Below are positions 42,501-57,500 of a stretch of 64,000 nt of DNA, in pieces; position 1 is the stretch's first letter; each line of letters begins with the position of its first letter. The DNA lies in the NCBI GenBank assembly GCA_947561585.1, contig CANNZV010001634.1:1-64000 (forward strand), in the 5' to 3' direction. The notes beneath the pieces were generated by a model. It ran no database searches. It was not told the origin of the DNA and saw nothing but the letters and a program-made list of their open reading frames with translations. Origin of the DNA: Caprella mutica (Eukaryota > Arthropoda > Malacostraca > Amphipoda > Caprellidae). Both the position numbers and the translations under genes were made by a program.

Positions 42501-45500
42501 CAACCTTTACTTTTCATCAGTTACACAACCTTTACTTTTCATCAATTGCACAACCTTTACTTTTCATCAATTACACAACCTTTACTTTTCATCAATTACA
42601 CAACCTTTACTTTTCATCAATTGCACAACCTTTACTTTTCATCAATTACACAACCTTTACTTTTCATCAATTACACAACCTTTACTTTTCATCAATTGCA
42701 CAACCTTTACTTTTCATCAATTACACAACCTTTACTTTTCATCAATTGCACAACCTTTACTTTTCATCAATTGCACAACCTTTACTTTTCATCAATTGCA
42801 CAACTTTTACTTTTCATCAATTACACAACCTTTACTTTTCATCAATAACACAACCTTTACTTTTCATCAATAACACAACCTTTACTTTTCATCAATTGCA
42901 CAACCTTTACTTTTCATCAATAACACAACCTTTACTTTTCATCAATAACACAACCTTTACTTTTCATCAATAACACAACCTTTACTTTTCATCAATAACA
43001 CAACCTTTACTTTTCATCAATAACACAACCTTTACTTTTCATCAATTGCACAACCTTTACTTTTCATCAATTGCACAACCTTTACTTTTCATCAATTACA
43101 CAACCTTTACTTTTCATCAATAACACAACCTTTACTTTTCATCAATTGCACAACCTTTACTTTTCATCAATTACACAACCTTTACTTTTCATCAATAACA
43201 CAACCTTTACTTTTCATCAATAACACAACCTTTACTTTTCATCAATTGCACAACCTTTACTTTTCATCAATAACACAACCTTTACTTTTCATCAATAACA
43301 CAACCTTTACTTTTCATCAATAACACAACCTTTACTTTTCATCAATAACACAACCTTTACTTTTCATCAATAACACAACCTTTACTTTTCATCAATTACA
43401 CAACCTTTACTTTTCATCAATAACACAACCTTTACTTTTCATCAATAACACAACCTTTACTTTTCATCAATTACACAACCTTTACTTTTCATCAATAACA
43501 CAACCTTTACTTTTCATCAATTGCACAACCTTTACTTTTCATCAATTACACAACCTTTACTTTTCATCAATAACACAACCTTTACTTTTCATCAATTGCA
43601 CAACCTTTACTTTTCATCAATTGCACAACCTTTACTTTTCATCAATAACACAACCTTTACTTTTCATCAATAACACAACCTTTACTTTTCATCAATTACA
43701 CATACTCGAGCTACATTATTTAAAATATCCCCATATTGCATGAAGATATATTTCTAACCAAAAATGTATGCTCATCAAATTAAGGAGCAAGAACTGTTAT
43801 TTAATTTGATTAGATTTGAATTAGATTGTTTAGAAGTTAGTTGCTTAATTGCCAAACAGATTAGTTATAATAAGCTAGTTAAAGATAGACGGTAAGGTAC
43901 GGTACTATCATCCCGAAGGTGTTTGCTTATAATTTGATAATGATTTACCAATTAATGAGTTAAATATTTCTATGAATATCAAAAATTAATTCAAAATATT
44001 ATTAAAATTATGAATAGCATCGTTTTTTTTAACTTTCAGATCTATACTAGAAGCAAATATTTTTGCTGTAAATTCTAATAGCAAAAATGTTTTTCTCATA
44101 AATATAATGCTATTGGGAAAAATTTGTACGAAGAGTAACTTCCATTCAGTGACTGTAAACAACTGCCGAGGGACTCTCTTAAAGGGGCAGTTAACCTTTA
44201 AGAAACTTTTTCTCTCGTTGATAAAGCGGATATTAATTAAAGAATAAAATGTTGTCATTCTTTTTTTTAAATAGTTTACTGGAAAAACAGATATTCAACT
44301 TTACATGAAACTCTCGCATTTATAAATGAAAAGAAAACTTCATAAACATGAAATAAGTAAATTACTTTGTAATTAAATTAAATTCCACATATAACTAACA
44401 CAATATTGATGTTATTGGTGTGCTCTTATTTATATAGTGCTTGATTATTATGCGAGGATATTTTAACATAAAAATTATTGTAGTTTAATGAATCTCTTGA
44501 TTATTGACTTGGTTGAATCCTACCAAAAATATTTCAATTTTTCGAGTAATATGGTGTGTTCTTAGAAGGAAGATCTATTACCTGACATATACCCACCCAT
44601 TCCATCAAAATATCTAATAAATTTTCTTTTGCCGCAAGGTTTTACCTGTTCTAACTTGAAGACCTAATTAATTATTGTTACAAAGAATTTGTGCTTTGAT
44701 GTCTCTCTTCTTATATAATGTGGTAGATTTTTATTGCTGGTTATGTTATGTACCCTATCGGGGTTTCATAACAGATAGTAGACTTTAAAATATAATATAA
44801 TAACTGATCTTTTTTTATTAATTAAGATTTTAGTTTCAATGATTTATCAACTGAATTAATTGTTCCTGGCAAAGCTGTACCTCCTCTCCCGTGTTAGAAA
44901 AGTCTCGGTTACTAAATAGGTCTTAGGCCTAATTCGAAAGTACATCCGTCACATAATATCTAGTCCTTTATATTGAATATACAAACATATGGGTATAGAA
45001 AATACAATTTCCTATATCTTATATGATAGATCTTAAGAGTTTGGTATTTGGGGGAATAGAAAGAGAATGTAAACAATTATAGAAATTGGATACCATTGAG
45101 AAACAAATGTTATTTCAGAGCACGTGAACAAATGTATAGAAAATTCTATGTTGGAACAATGTCTTTAATGTTCTATTTAATTAATCTTGTGTTGATATAC
45201 ATAAATAAACCCACTTCGAATAGAACAAATATCTTTTATAATATTGTTGATTGAATTTGAATACTAGGTCACAAGTTTAATTTTTTAAACATACACATGC
45301 ATATTCTAGAAGTTCCACATATAAATTTCCATCTTCCCCGCAACAAAATATTCCTGACGCAAATAGACTACTATATAAGCTGCAGCATAATATTTGCCTT
45401 GTTTTCTTCGTATTACCTTACTCAAACAGTGTGAGTGTTTATTTGCCGATTGTTGCGTCGACTTTTTGCAATAGCCTAAAAGCCGGAAACCATAACAGAA

Positions 45501-48500
45501 ATTGAAAATTGCATAAATGGTTTTTATCAAGGATGCAGTTAGAGATCAAACACATTCAAATTATAGCTAATGGAGAAAATTTCTACATGTTTAAGAGAAG
45601 ATCAGACTACTCAAAGGCTTTAGTCTATATTTCACAACATCATCACAGGGAACTGCAAAGTAAACACAATGTTTCGTTGAGAATAGATTAGACTGTAGTA
45701 TCTGATATCAAATTCACTTTCTCAGGTGATTCTTTAGCAGAAGTTTGGTTTAGCTGTGGGAGACTGTTTTAATCCTGTGTGTAGTAATTTATTCATGGAA
45801 TTTTTTGATAAATATTTACTCAGTACAGTCCTACCGAGACAACTAGATAGTCTGATTAAAATATGTTGTGTTTCTGACCATCTCTTGAATTATACCTCTC
45901 AAAATTGACTGCTTTGTCTCTATTCGTGTATACTGACACTAATTCCCAAGCAACACAAGTTGCTTTTGGTACTGTGAAGTTTTTTGCAAAATGGGCCAAC
46001 ATGGTGACAGCATGGGCTGTTATGTTGAAACCATCTTGGCCCGAGATGTTGCCAATATGTTAATCAGTTTCAGCCATTTAATGTTGACACGTTATATAGT
46101 AATCAGGTTGGGCCAATATGACTATTCTGTGTGACGGATTCACCACATTGAACCAACCTTCTCACAAGGTAACATTCCATGAGAATGGAAAACCACATTA
46201 TCCCCAAATAATTTCTAGTCTACTTTTCAGTCTGCCATCTCTTGCCCATCTAACTATCTAGTGCCCATGTTGGCACAATGTGTCATGGTTGCTTGGGTTG
46301 GCCTGATGACACTTGGCCGAAGGTTATGCACATTGGCATTACAGTCATACTTCAAATACTTCATTATATTCAAATATTCACAGAAGGAGATAGAGTTCTT
46401 TTTGATTTTAAAAGTATAGTTATATAATAAATGTATATTTTAAATTTCGTGGATCTTTAGAAAACATTTAAACGTAATACTATTAAGAAATATTTAATTG
46501 ATAACCTTGCAATGAAAATACTCAAAGTAGTTTATTTTATAAATCTATTTCAATAATAATTATACATATTAGTTAGGCGTATACGTATAGAAAAGCTCAG
46601 TATTTTTTCTTGGTCAATCTATTCATTCGATAGGCACTCCTCAGTAATTAAATATTGAAATCTTTCATTAACCGAAAAATCAATAATTTCATATTACAGT
46701 GAAAAGCTTTCCAATCTAAAACGTGGACTATATAATTTAGGTGGCTTTATAATATGTGACATTATATCCAATATAAAATAATCTACAATATAACCAAGTC
46801 AACCACTTCTTTCATGTCCACATCATTAGATCAGCTTTGGGCATTTTACTTTATAAACTTTAGACTTATCTCTTGTATATTTTTAAATTGGCTGTGTCTG
46901 GAATAGGTGAGTGTGAGTGCTGTATAATGTGTGATCTTATTTTCTCTAATATTGTGATTATTTTGCAGTTTCTGATGATGTTTTGAAATGATAACGAAAG
47001 CTATTGGGTACTCTGTTCTTACTTAACTTTCTTGTGGTATTATTGCACAGAACTATAAATGAATATCGTTAATAATATTATTGTTATTATTATTATTATC
47101 TCAACGTATAAGAAATGAAAATAAATCCACGTGTTATATTTTTACAGAATGAAATTTGCATCAAGGGCATTTGGAAAATAATTCATTTAAGTAGTTGTCT
47201 GGTTCATCCCGAAATTTGTCTGATAATCAAAGGAGATTTTGAGGCATATTGATTTAATTTGGTTATTGCAGCTCAAGATAACCTTCCCTGAATACGTTCA
47301 TTTAAGGACCAATTATAGTGCAACAAGATTATTGATATTTTTGGAATATCTGCACTACGATCATTATATTATTTCAATGGCAAAACTATCTTCATGATTT
47401 ACTGAAGGCTAACTTAGAAATGTTTGAAAAGAATGCTTTGCATCTATAGATTTTAACCTTTTTATCAATCATTGATTATTTAAGGGGCTAATTGGGTTAA
47501 ATGTGAATGAAAACGATTTCATAAAGAAATAGATTGAGTATAATTCAACTTTAATTCTGAATCTATACCTTCAATATTAATTTTTATACTTCTTTGTGCA
47601 AAATTTCGGATTATACGGCTAACATTTATAGTATTCTCAATATTTATTTTAAAATAATAATATACTTCACATTAAATTCAATCCATGAAAGGCTCGGGTT
47701 ACAAGTGCATTACAAATCACCCAATACAAAATTATAATATATAGCATGACAGTTGTCCGCATGGCCGTCGTCCGCATGGCCGTCGTCCGCATGACAGTTG
47801 TCCAAGAGCTGATTACTTCTGGTAGCAGAACTTTCTGTGCAAAATGTGTATAGTTTACTATTACAAATAAGGCTCGTTGCAGTACTCGAAAGCGAGTCTT
47901 AACATAAAACATTAAACTGCCTGACCTTCAGAAATTTCCGATTGACTATATTAACACTCACATTCCGAGTACTGTGAGTGTTCAAATACTGCGACGTTGC
48001 CCTCACATAAAGATATTTTTGTGGAGAGTAAGGTATTCTCGATACAATATAGATTTAGAGGCGCATTCAAAGCAGCTTATAGTTTTATCTGCCTGCCTCA
48101 GAGGCACTCAGTGGAGACAGATTGTGTCAGAATAACTCTCTCAGAAAATACTCTATAGGAATTATAATGACATTTAATGCAGTACTGATACGTGAGAGTG
48201 GATAAAAAAAATTGAACTTTGAAAGTTAATCGTTTCACTTTAAATTGATTCCAAACTAGCACATATCATTTAAGCCAAAACGTTTACACGTGTTGTGTGT
48301 TCCATTTTAATTATCATTTGATGTTTTTTATCCTTAAATATACCTTCTACCCAAAGGATTGATAAATAGTCCACACATGGAGCGAAAGATTTTACAGTAA
48401 ATCGGTTAAGAAAAGACTAAAAAATATTCAAATCACTTACATATAATATATAATGGATATAATAGAATGATTTTTCTACCGTTAAGTGTTCTGAAATATT

Positions 48501-51500
48501 TTGATTGAATAACTAAATACTTAGTAATCTAATAACTAAAAAGTTTGTGATTAAATCAATAACTACTTTGTAAGACGGTAGAAATTATTATTAACAATAT
48601 GATTAAATTGTATCAAATATGGATTATCACCAATTATAGAATGTTTCAAATTAATATCGCTTCAAGTAACAGTTTGGTTTAATTAATTAGTTCCCATCCA
48701 AATAATAATGAGGATATTACCTATAATAATTAATGAGCTCCTTTGATGATAATAATGATAAGCAGCAGATTGAAACCTGATTTCAACTTCATGATTTCGT
48801 AATTGTTTTAGTTTACATTCTGGCGGTACAGACGAATTGTTAATGCTGTCACAATGTTAAATCGTGTTTGGTGAATGGAATAATTTAATAGTGTGATGTT
48901 ATAATAGTGCTAATAGGAGCAAATCCTTCCCACGCAAACAAGTACTTCATTTTCAAATACCGATTGATCTCCTTGCTCTATTGATCTATAAGGATTTTTG
49001 GGTACAGCATTCCTTTATGAATCAGAAGATGGTAATTAAACCGGTTATTCCTTTTATGTTGCAAGATATTGCAATGATGCAAGGTTCACAAATTAAAGAG
49101 ATCGAATACCGATGACTTATTGGACACATCACTGCATAACATTTAACATTTCAATAGCTTTAGATCAGAGAGCCAATGCACCTAATTTAAATATTGCGCT
49201 TCTAACAGATCCTCCCAATTGGTCCCTCAAAGTTATAATTATTTATAATAGTTATGATCTCATGTTTGTGACTTTCGATTTTTCAGGTAAAGTTTTCAAA
49301 AGCTTTTAATTACCTGTTGTTAGAAACTTCTATCGGATGATATTTATAACATTTTCTCCAATATAAGACATGATATTAAATTGCTGAAGTCTTCGTGGGA
49401 TTGAAGTTTTTCCTATTATTTTTTGTAGAACTTGGAATAAAAAAGATCATTGACTTGCACATAAAAATATATTTTTAGATATCATTTGTTTTTTCCGAAG
49501 CAATTGCACTGTAGAGTCAACGTCACAATATATCCATACCCTTACGTAAAAGTTAGTGTTAACTCTAACTAGTTAGTCTTAACTGTAACTAGTTAGTGTA
49601 AACTGTAACTAGTTAGTGTTAGTTGTAACTAGTTAGTGTTAACTGTAACTAGTTAGTGTCAGCTGTAACTAGTTAGTGTTAGCTGTAACTAGTTAGTGTT
49701 AGCTGTAACTAGTTAGTGTTAACTGTAACTAGTTAGTGTTAACTGTAACTAGTTAGTCTTAGCAGTAACTAGTTAGTGTTAGCTGAAACTAGTTAGTGTT
49801 AACTGTAACTATTTAGTGTCAGCTGTAACTAGTTAGTGTTAGCTGTAACTAGTTAGTGTTAGCTGTAACTAGTTAGTCTCAGCTGTAACTAGTTAGTGTT
49901 AGCTGTAACTAGTTAGTCTTAGCTGTAACTATTTAGTGTCAGCTGTAACTAGTTAGTGTTAGCTGTAACTTGTTAGTGTTAACTGTAACTAGTTAGTGTT
50001 ACCCTAGTGCTGCACCATAGTTAGTGTTAACTGTAATTAGTTAGTATTATCCTGTGTTAACTGTAACTAGTCAGTGTTAACTGTAACTAGTTAGTGTTAA
50101 CTGTAACTAGTCAGTGTTAACTGTAACTAGTCAGAGTTAGCTGTAACTAGTTAGTGTTAACTGTAACTAGTCAGTGTTAACTGTAACTAGTCAGAGTTAG
50201 CTGTAACTAGTTAGTGTTAACTGTAACTAGTTAGTATTATCCTAGTGTTAACTGTAACTAGTTAGTATTATCCTAGTGTTAACTGTAATAAGTTAGTATT
50301 ATCCTGTGTTAGCTGTAACTAGTTAGTATTATCCTAGTGTTAACCGTAACTAGTTAGTATTATCCTGTGTTATCTGTAACTAGTTAGTATTATCCTAGTG
50401 TTAACTGTAACTAGTTAGTATTATCCTTTGCAGATTTTCGCCATATACCGGGTTTTGCAAAAGTCCTGTTACATTTTGACTTTCTTACTTCATATGCCTC
50501 CAAAAACGTATTTTTGGGTGAAATTAAGAAATTTCTGTTACATAACAATTTATTAATATACAAAGATATAATACTATTCAATGTGGCCGCATTTTGCGGC
50601 AATGGCACGTTCCAACCGAGGTCGGAAGCTCTTGGATGTCTTCCTGACGAAGTCCTTCCTCATGGACGCCCATGCACGGTTCACAGAAGCCGTAAGCTCA
50701 TCTGTATTACTGTGACGCGTTTTACAAGCCTTTCCCTCAATATGCGCCCACACACTGAAATCGAGGGGGTTCAAATCTGGCGACTATGTAGGCCAAAAGT
50801 CTTTGGGCCAGAAGCTGATGTTAGTCCCTAACCAGTTCTGCACAGTTTTTGCCGTGTGTGCGGGTGCTCCATCCTGCTGAAACACGTAATCTGCCTTTTT
50901 GGTGATTTTCTGAACCCATGGGAACTTTTGTTCTAAATATCTTTGCGGAGCCTGCATCATGATAGATGCTGGATGCTTAGTGGTTGACACTCGGCGGTGT
51001 TTAAAAACAACATTCCAAAAGCTTACGACCCCGTCATCCTGTTTGTTGAAGACCAGATCGACCGGGAATGTTTTGTCATCGGAGAAAATGAGAATTCGAT
51101 TCCCGTGGCTCTTCAGATCATTTAACAGGCGGGTGCTCCTCTCCAGACGCTTCTGAATTATTGCATCACTTAAGAGGGGTGTTTTGGAACGTCTTAGACT
51201 TTTTCCTCCCTTGCTCTTGACCACCCTGGACACAGTGGAGACAAAAATCTTCTTCTTTAGTGCCAGTCTCGTCATTTTCTGGTCTGGATCATTTTCAAAG
51301 GCCTTCTTGGTGGTTCCACGGCTAACTACCTGTGGTCTTCCTGACCGAGAACGATCCTGTATGGACTCTGAGTTCTTTAAACGTTGAGCAACCCGATAGA
51401 CAGTCATTCTGCTGACGTTATATTGATTCGCAATGTAAGTTTGCTTATGGCCCGCGCGCAACAAAGCGGATACTTCAATTCTCTTTGGCTCCATTACGTT

Positions 51501-54500
51501 GCAATTCAAATTTAGAAACTTCTAAGGAATCAAAATAGTATCTGTAATATATGGACATTTTTTATATGTGACCAAATTTAAATTTAAATCCAAGATAACA
51601 AATAAATTTAAAGAATAAGAAGTGTAACAGAACTTTTACAAAGCCCGGTAATTAGTGTTAACAAATGCTTCAAAAACAATAGAAGTTAAAAATTGGAAAA
51701 TTTAGAAAGTTTCTGAATTCTAGAGAACACTTCTATATGGTAATTTCTCAAGTAAATAAAATAAAATCATTTAAACCTTATATTTCTCAAGCTATGAAAC
51801 AAATACGAAAGTCAAAAGGTCTTCTTGTCCTGCATTATATATTGAGGAGTATAAATTTCCTCAGTGTCATCTGCAGCGCTGTTGGTCTGTTCAATTTGAG
51901 ATTTTTCGCATACGAGTTAGCGCTACTCTCCTTATTAGATTCGCAAATTGCTGAAGGTAATACTTTAACTTCGCAGATTGTAGAAGGTTATATTTTAGGT
52001 GGCATTTAATTTGTTATTTGACATCTTGTTATTCGAATAACTCAAAAATCATGCGCGGAATGCCACTGGGAAAACTGCAACTGTGGGAAAATTGCCACTG
52101 TGGGCAAACTGTAACTGTGGGAAAATTGCCACTGTGGGCAAACTGCAACTGTGGGAAAATTGCCACCCGGGTAATTGCAACTGAGGAAAATTGCCCCTAT
52201 ATAATACATTAACATTCTAACTAAAAAAAATAATAGTCTATGCAAACAAAATATCAAACTGAAACAAAATGATTTGAATTTTATGTAAATAAATATTCAC
52301 ACTGCTTTCATTGCTGTTTGACAAGTTAAATTACTCTTATAGACAAAATTTTTAAACAACTACTCAACCTTAGAACCTTATAGAACAGCTACGATATATA
52401 GAGCCATTCCTGTTTAAAGTATTTATGCATAGTTTAAAAAGTAATTAACTTGAGTTGTTGAAACTCCGTGACTTCCATTTGAATTTGATCCATGTGAAAT
52501 AATATTTGATCCAAGTGAAATAATATTTGATCCAAGTTAAATTGAATATTTTATCATTCCGATACCTCACATTTTGTGTCTTTGTCTGTTGGTTGGTTGG
52601 TTGGTTGGTTGGTTGGTTGGTTGGTTGGTTGGTTGGTTGGTTGGTTGGTTGCAAGAAAATGTCACGATTTTAATATTTAAAATATAAAAAATATTTGTAT
52701 GATTTATTATGAGAGATTATGATGGGCCCAACATAATCTCTCATTGCCACTTTAATCTTTCATTATCCACCATAATCCTTTATTGCCCACCATAATCCAT
52801 CGTTGCCCACCCTAATCTTTCATTCTCCACCATAACCTTTCATTGCCCACCATAATCTTTCATTGTCCACCATAATCTTTCATTGCCCACCATAATATTT
52901 CATTGCCCACCATAATCTTTCATTGCCCACCATGACCTTTCATTGCCCACCATAATCTTCCATAGCCCACCATAATCTTTCATTGCCCACCATTATCTTT
53001 CATTGCCCACCCTAATATATCACAGTCCACCATAATCTTTCATCGCCAACCATAATCATTCATTACACACAATAATCTTCCATTGCCCATCATAATCTTT
53101 CATTGCCCATCATAATCTTTCCTTTCCCACCATAATCTTCCATTGGCCATCATAATCTTCCATTGCCCACCATAATCTTCCATTCATCGCCCACCATTAT
53201 GATCTTTCATTGCCCACCATAATAATATATCATTCCCCACCATAATAATCTATCATTGCCTACCGTAATAATCTATCATTGCCCACCATAATAATCTATC
53301 ATTGCCAACCAAAATAATCTATCATTGCCCACCATAATATCCTATCATTGCCCACCATAATAATCTATCATTGCTCACCATAATAATCTATCATTGCCCA
53401 CCATAATAATCTATCATTGCCCACCATAAAAAATCTTCAAAGTCCACCATTTTAATTGGCCTAAAATTTATTTACATATAATTTATTCACATGAAATTTA
53501 TTTACATAAAAATCATTAACATAGAATTTATTTACTTATAATTTATCTACATATAATTTATTTACATATAATTTATTTACATATAATTTTTTACATAAAA
53601 TTTATTTAAATAAAATTTAATCAAATAAAATTTATTTACACAATACTTATTTACATAAAATTGTAAATGAATGTTTTGTAAATTAATTTTATGTAAATAA
53701 ATTTTGTGTAAATAAGTTTTATGTAAATAAATTTTACGAATATTTTTATATTTTAAATATTAAAATCGTGACATCTTTCTTGCAACCAACCAACCAACAG
53801 ATAAAACACAAAATGTGAGGTATCGGAATGGGAGCAAGTAAAAATATCGGACCAAGTTAAGTTTCCGGACCAGAAATGAAGCTGGTAAAGATAACGGACC
53901 AGAAATTAAGCAAGTAAAGTTAACGGACCAGAAAACTTCATTTTAGTCTAGTAAATATTTGCTTTAGAATTTTATAAATAAAAACATACAAATGATTATA
54001 TTAATGATTATACATTAATTTCGCATATTTTATTAATTGAAAGAATTGATGAAAAAACGTGATCCAATTTTGAAGTTGTGAAGAAAGAGTTCAAAAAATG
54101 GAGAAAACTTCTGCTTAAATCCTTTAATGTGGTATCTGTGATTCCAAAATTATATTCTTATTCCAATTATTGTTCAAATATTTGATAATTTAACCAAGAA
54201 AAGTTAATGGACCAGAATTTAACCTAGTAAAGATAACGGACTTTGGTCAGAAGTGTTACTTTGTTATTACATTGGGTAGTGACAATATTATCTTTGAAAT
54301 ATGTTTATATTCTCTAAAAATATGTTTATAATATTTTAATTCTATTGATATATACTTGATAAGGTATATATTAGGATGCTAGTCTCATGTTTCAAAGCAA
54401 TTTAAATCTTTGAAGTATTTAAATAAGTCGTATTAACTTGAATCATGTCATGTGGATCCAATTTGTAGTGTTAATCGTCTAAAAAATGGTCACAGAAATA

Positions 54501-57500
54501 TTAAGTTAATAAAATTGGTAAATTTTAAAGATTTTCATTGCATTGAACTAAGATAAATTGAACAGTTGTAGGGATATAATGAGATTATGAGAATACGTTT
54601 TGTAATAATAATTTATAAAACTTTTCTATGTTGAACACTGACTGCAGTGAACAGGTTTCAACAAATTCACATTAACTTTCAAGTGGACTTGTATGTTCCA
54701 ATAATTTCAGCATGTCTTGGTGGGTCACGGCTATCTTTAAATATCCACATTCTCATTCTCTATTGTCTTTTCATCTAAAATAGCTATATTCTTATTTTCA
54801 ATTGGCTACATCCTAATTCATTCACTACGCAGGAGTTCACTATAGAGTATAGTGGTACTGTAACTAGGAAATTTGTTGCTTGCATGAATTATCTCACAAT
54901 AAAAAATTATAGTAGTTTAAAAGAATAATAGTGTTTATTCATAAAATGAATATGTTCTATTAAAAAAAATTATTTTTCATAACAAGAATATATTTTCATG
55001 CTCAAGACTATATTTTTATGCAAAATGCATATTGTCCCATCCTTAGTTATTACAGTAGCAATGGTCTTAAATTAAGTTAATACAGTAGACTTTGAAAAAA
55101 TGGGCAAACAATATATTGGTCTTTGGTCCCAATTGTCTTGGGGCCCAATCGTTCAGGGTCCAATTGTCGTGGGGTCCAATTGTCGATTCACGAAATAATA
55201 TATGGATATTTACGTTGCTAAAGCAAATTGTTAATATTGAAAATGATATTCTATCGGTTACAACTGCAGAAAAAATATATCTAAATTAATTTTAAAAAGA
55301 TAAATTGTAAGAAATACCACTTACACAATTAGAAAACCGGGTTTCCATATACCTATACCGATCGGCTATTATGCTTTGCTGATCATATTTTCAATGAGGT
55401 GTAGCATTTACAGTTTATGTTGTTCAAACTATGAGTAGCTACCCAAATACGTAATTTGAGAATTAACATAAATTTAAATTAAAGAAAAATATGCATAATA
55501 ATAAAATAATAAATTAATGCAATAACCCACATATTAAATATTTCATAATAATTGTATGATATATATTTGAAAATTATATGACATTCTATTACTAAAAATC
55601 AAATCATTTAAAATAAACTAACAGCACAGATTTGTACAAACAAGTTACCCTAATCCAGCGAAATATAAAGTAAGGTAGGCTCAATTATTTGCAAAGAGTT
55701 TATTTAAGTTTATCAATTTAATTTCATAATGTACTATGCGATGAATTTACCATGCAATGAATTTACCACGCGATGAATTTACCGCGCGATGAATTTACGG
55801 CGATGAATTTACTGTCGATGAATTTACTGCGATGAATTTACCGGATACCTGAACAAAGTCACTTAACACCGTCGGTGACAATGCTCATGGATCTGGAAAA
55901 GCTACTCTGTGAGTGCAGTCACTTATGCAAGGAATGTAACAAAAAGGGACACTATAAGCACCGGTTACTGCACTCACAGATGGAAGAAAAAAATGAAGCT
56001 GCATGATTTATTCGATCATGTTTCCTTTCGATCAATTGTTGTGCGATCAATTTTCCTTTCGATCAATTTTCCATTCGACCAATTTTCCATTCGACCAATT
56101 TTCTGTTCGACCAATTTTCCTTTCGATCAATTTTCCATTCGATTGCTTTCGGTCAATTGCTTTCGATCAATTTTCCTAAACCCTAATTATCCTACAGTAA
56201 AGGAGTATACAGGGTGTCCGACACTTTTGTTGCCAAACTTTAACATAAGGTTGCATTCGTCGAATTAAACACTTTTTATTCTATGAAGGTATGGTCTAAA
56301 ATGCTTAGTTAAAGAGTTACAAGGTCAGGAAAGTAGTATCTGTACCATTTATTATTATTAGTTAGCATTATTATTTTTAATGTTGCGATAAGAAAAAAAC
56401 ATTTTTAATAAGAACTATAAGGAGCACAAGAAACATAATCTTAAATTAGGTTACATTTTTACAGAATGTGTTCAATTTGCCGCCCATTTGTTGCGATGCA
56501 AGTATTCAAACGTTTTTCCAGCAAGGATTCGTGAAACTCCTGGTGTCTTTGCTCGCGTCCGCCAATCAATAAACAAACGTTTTAACGGTTGCATCGCAAC
56601 AAATGGAAAGCAGTTTGAACACATTTTGCAAACATGTAACTTAATTTAAGATTAAAATTCTTGTGCTCCTAATAATTACTGTTAAAAATTTTTTGTTTCT
56701 TATTGCAACATTAAAAAAATGTCGTTAACTAATGATAATAAATGGTAGAGATACTACTTTCCTAACCTTGTAACTTTTTAACTAAGCATTTTAGACCATT
56801 GAATAAAAAGTATTTATTTCGACGAATGCAACCTTATGTTAAAGTTTGGCAACAAAAGTGTCGGACACCCCTGTATAAACGAAAAATTTCCAATTTATAA
56901 ATTGATAAAGCTCTTATACGGTTCTAGGTCGATTCGCCGAAAACACATTCGCCGCACGACACATTCGTCGAAAATATGACATTTTTTTAGCAGACTAAGG
57001 TTTACTACAAAAATTTAAGTTTATTGAACATTCTGTGTTAAATGAGTATTTAAAATTGATCACATTTTTTATTAACTATAAATTAAACGGTAATTAATTG
57101 TCTGGTTTTAAAGCCATATAAAGGCTTGTTCTTAGTCCTATTATAATAGTTTTTAAAATGATTTGGTAGGGGTTCAACGTCTGCTTTCTCCATATCATCA
57201 ATATTTTATAAAAGGAATAGTTATATGAATATTCTTAAAACCTAGAAATAAATCTGATTTAACTGTACCTTCAACAGTTGTTGAAATATACGAATTTAAA
57301 GTTGGGTAGACTTTTTGAGGTCATGAAAGCTTCACGAGCGACTCACAGTAGCAGACTGATTCTACAATGTGTATACATATAGAAGGATTAAAATAAAGTG
57401 AGACCAACGCAAAAAAAATCTTTTTCTTTTGTAACTGATAATTGTACACAGAAAATGAAATTAACATAGAGTTAATAAACTGACACAAATAATGCAGCAA

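Larger units (their letters stand above)
52484..53945. mobile_element. Inverted element carrying minisatellites
   Basis: Arms 52555-52697 and 53738-53832 are inverted; both contain cattccgatacctcacattt and tcacgattttaatatttaaa. Each arm carries a (ttgg)n tract, 64 bp on the left and about 15 bp on the right. Outside lie short word repeats (tttgatccaagtgaaata on the left, ggaccagaaat-type on the right). The interior is almost all tandem repeat. Confidence 0.75.
56209..56874. mobile_element. Fold-back element made of two inverted transposon 3' ends
   Basis: Begins acagggtgtccgacac and ends with its reverse complement. The arms match over hundreds of bases and both contain transposase C-terminal coding sequence pointing outward. 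The centre near 56520 joins the two. Confidence 0.9.

Noticed and set aside
42196..42973. Long overlapping open frames with a 25-residue repeat
   Set aside because: They arise because the 25-bp satellite has no stop codons in this orientation; all three frames are open and there is no gene context.
42157..43706. CRISPR-like regular array
   Set aside because: There are no unique spacers; it is a continuous tandem satellite in an animal genome.
50574..50774. Separate small gene beside the transposase
   Set aside because: It is the C-terminal part of the same transposase after one in-frame TAG; no frameshift separates them.
50514..51387. Several plus-strand frames in the mariner element
   Set aside because: They are antisense shadows of the transposase frame.
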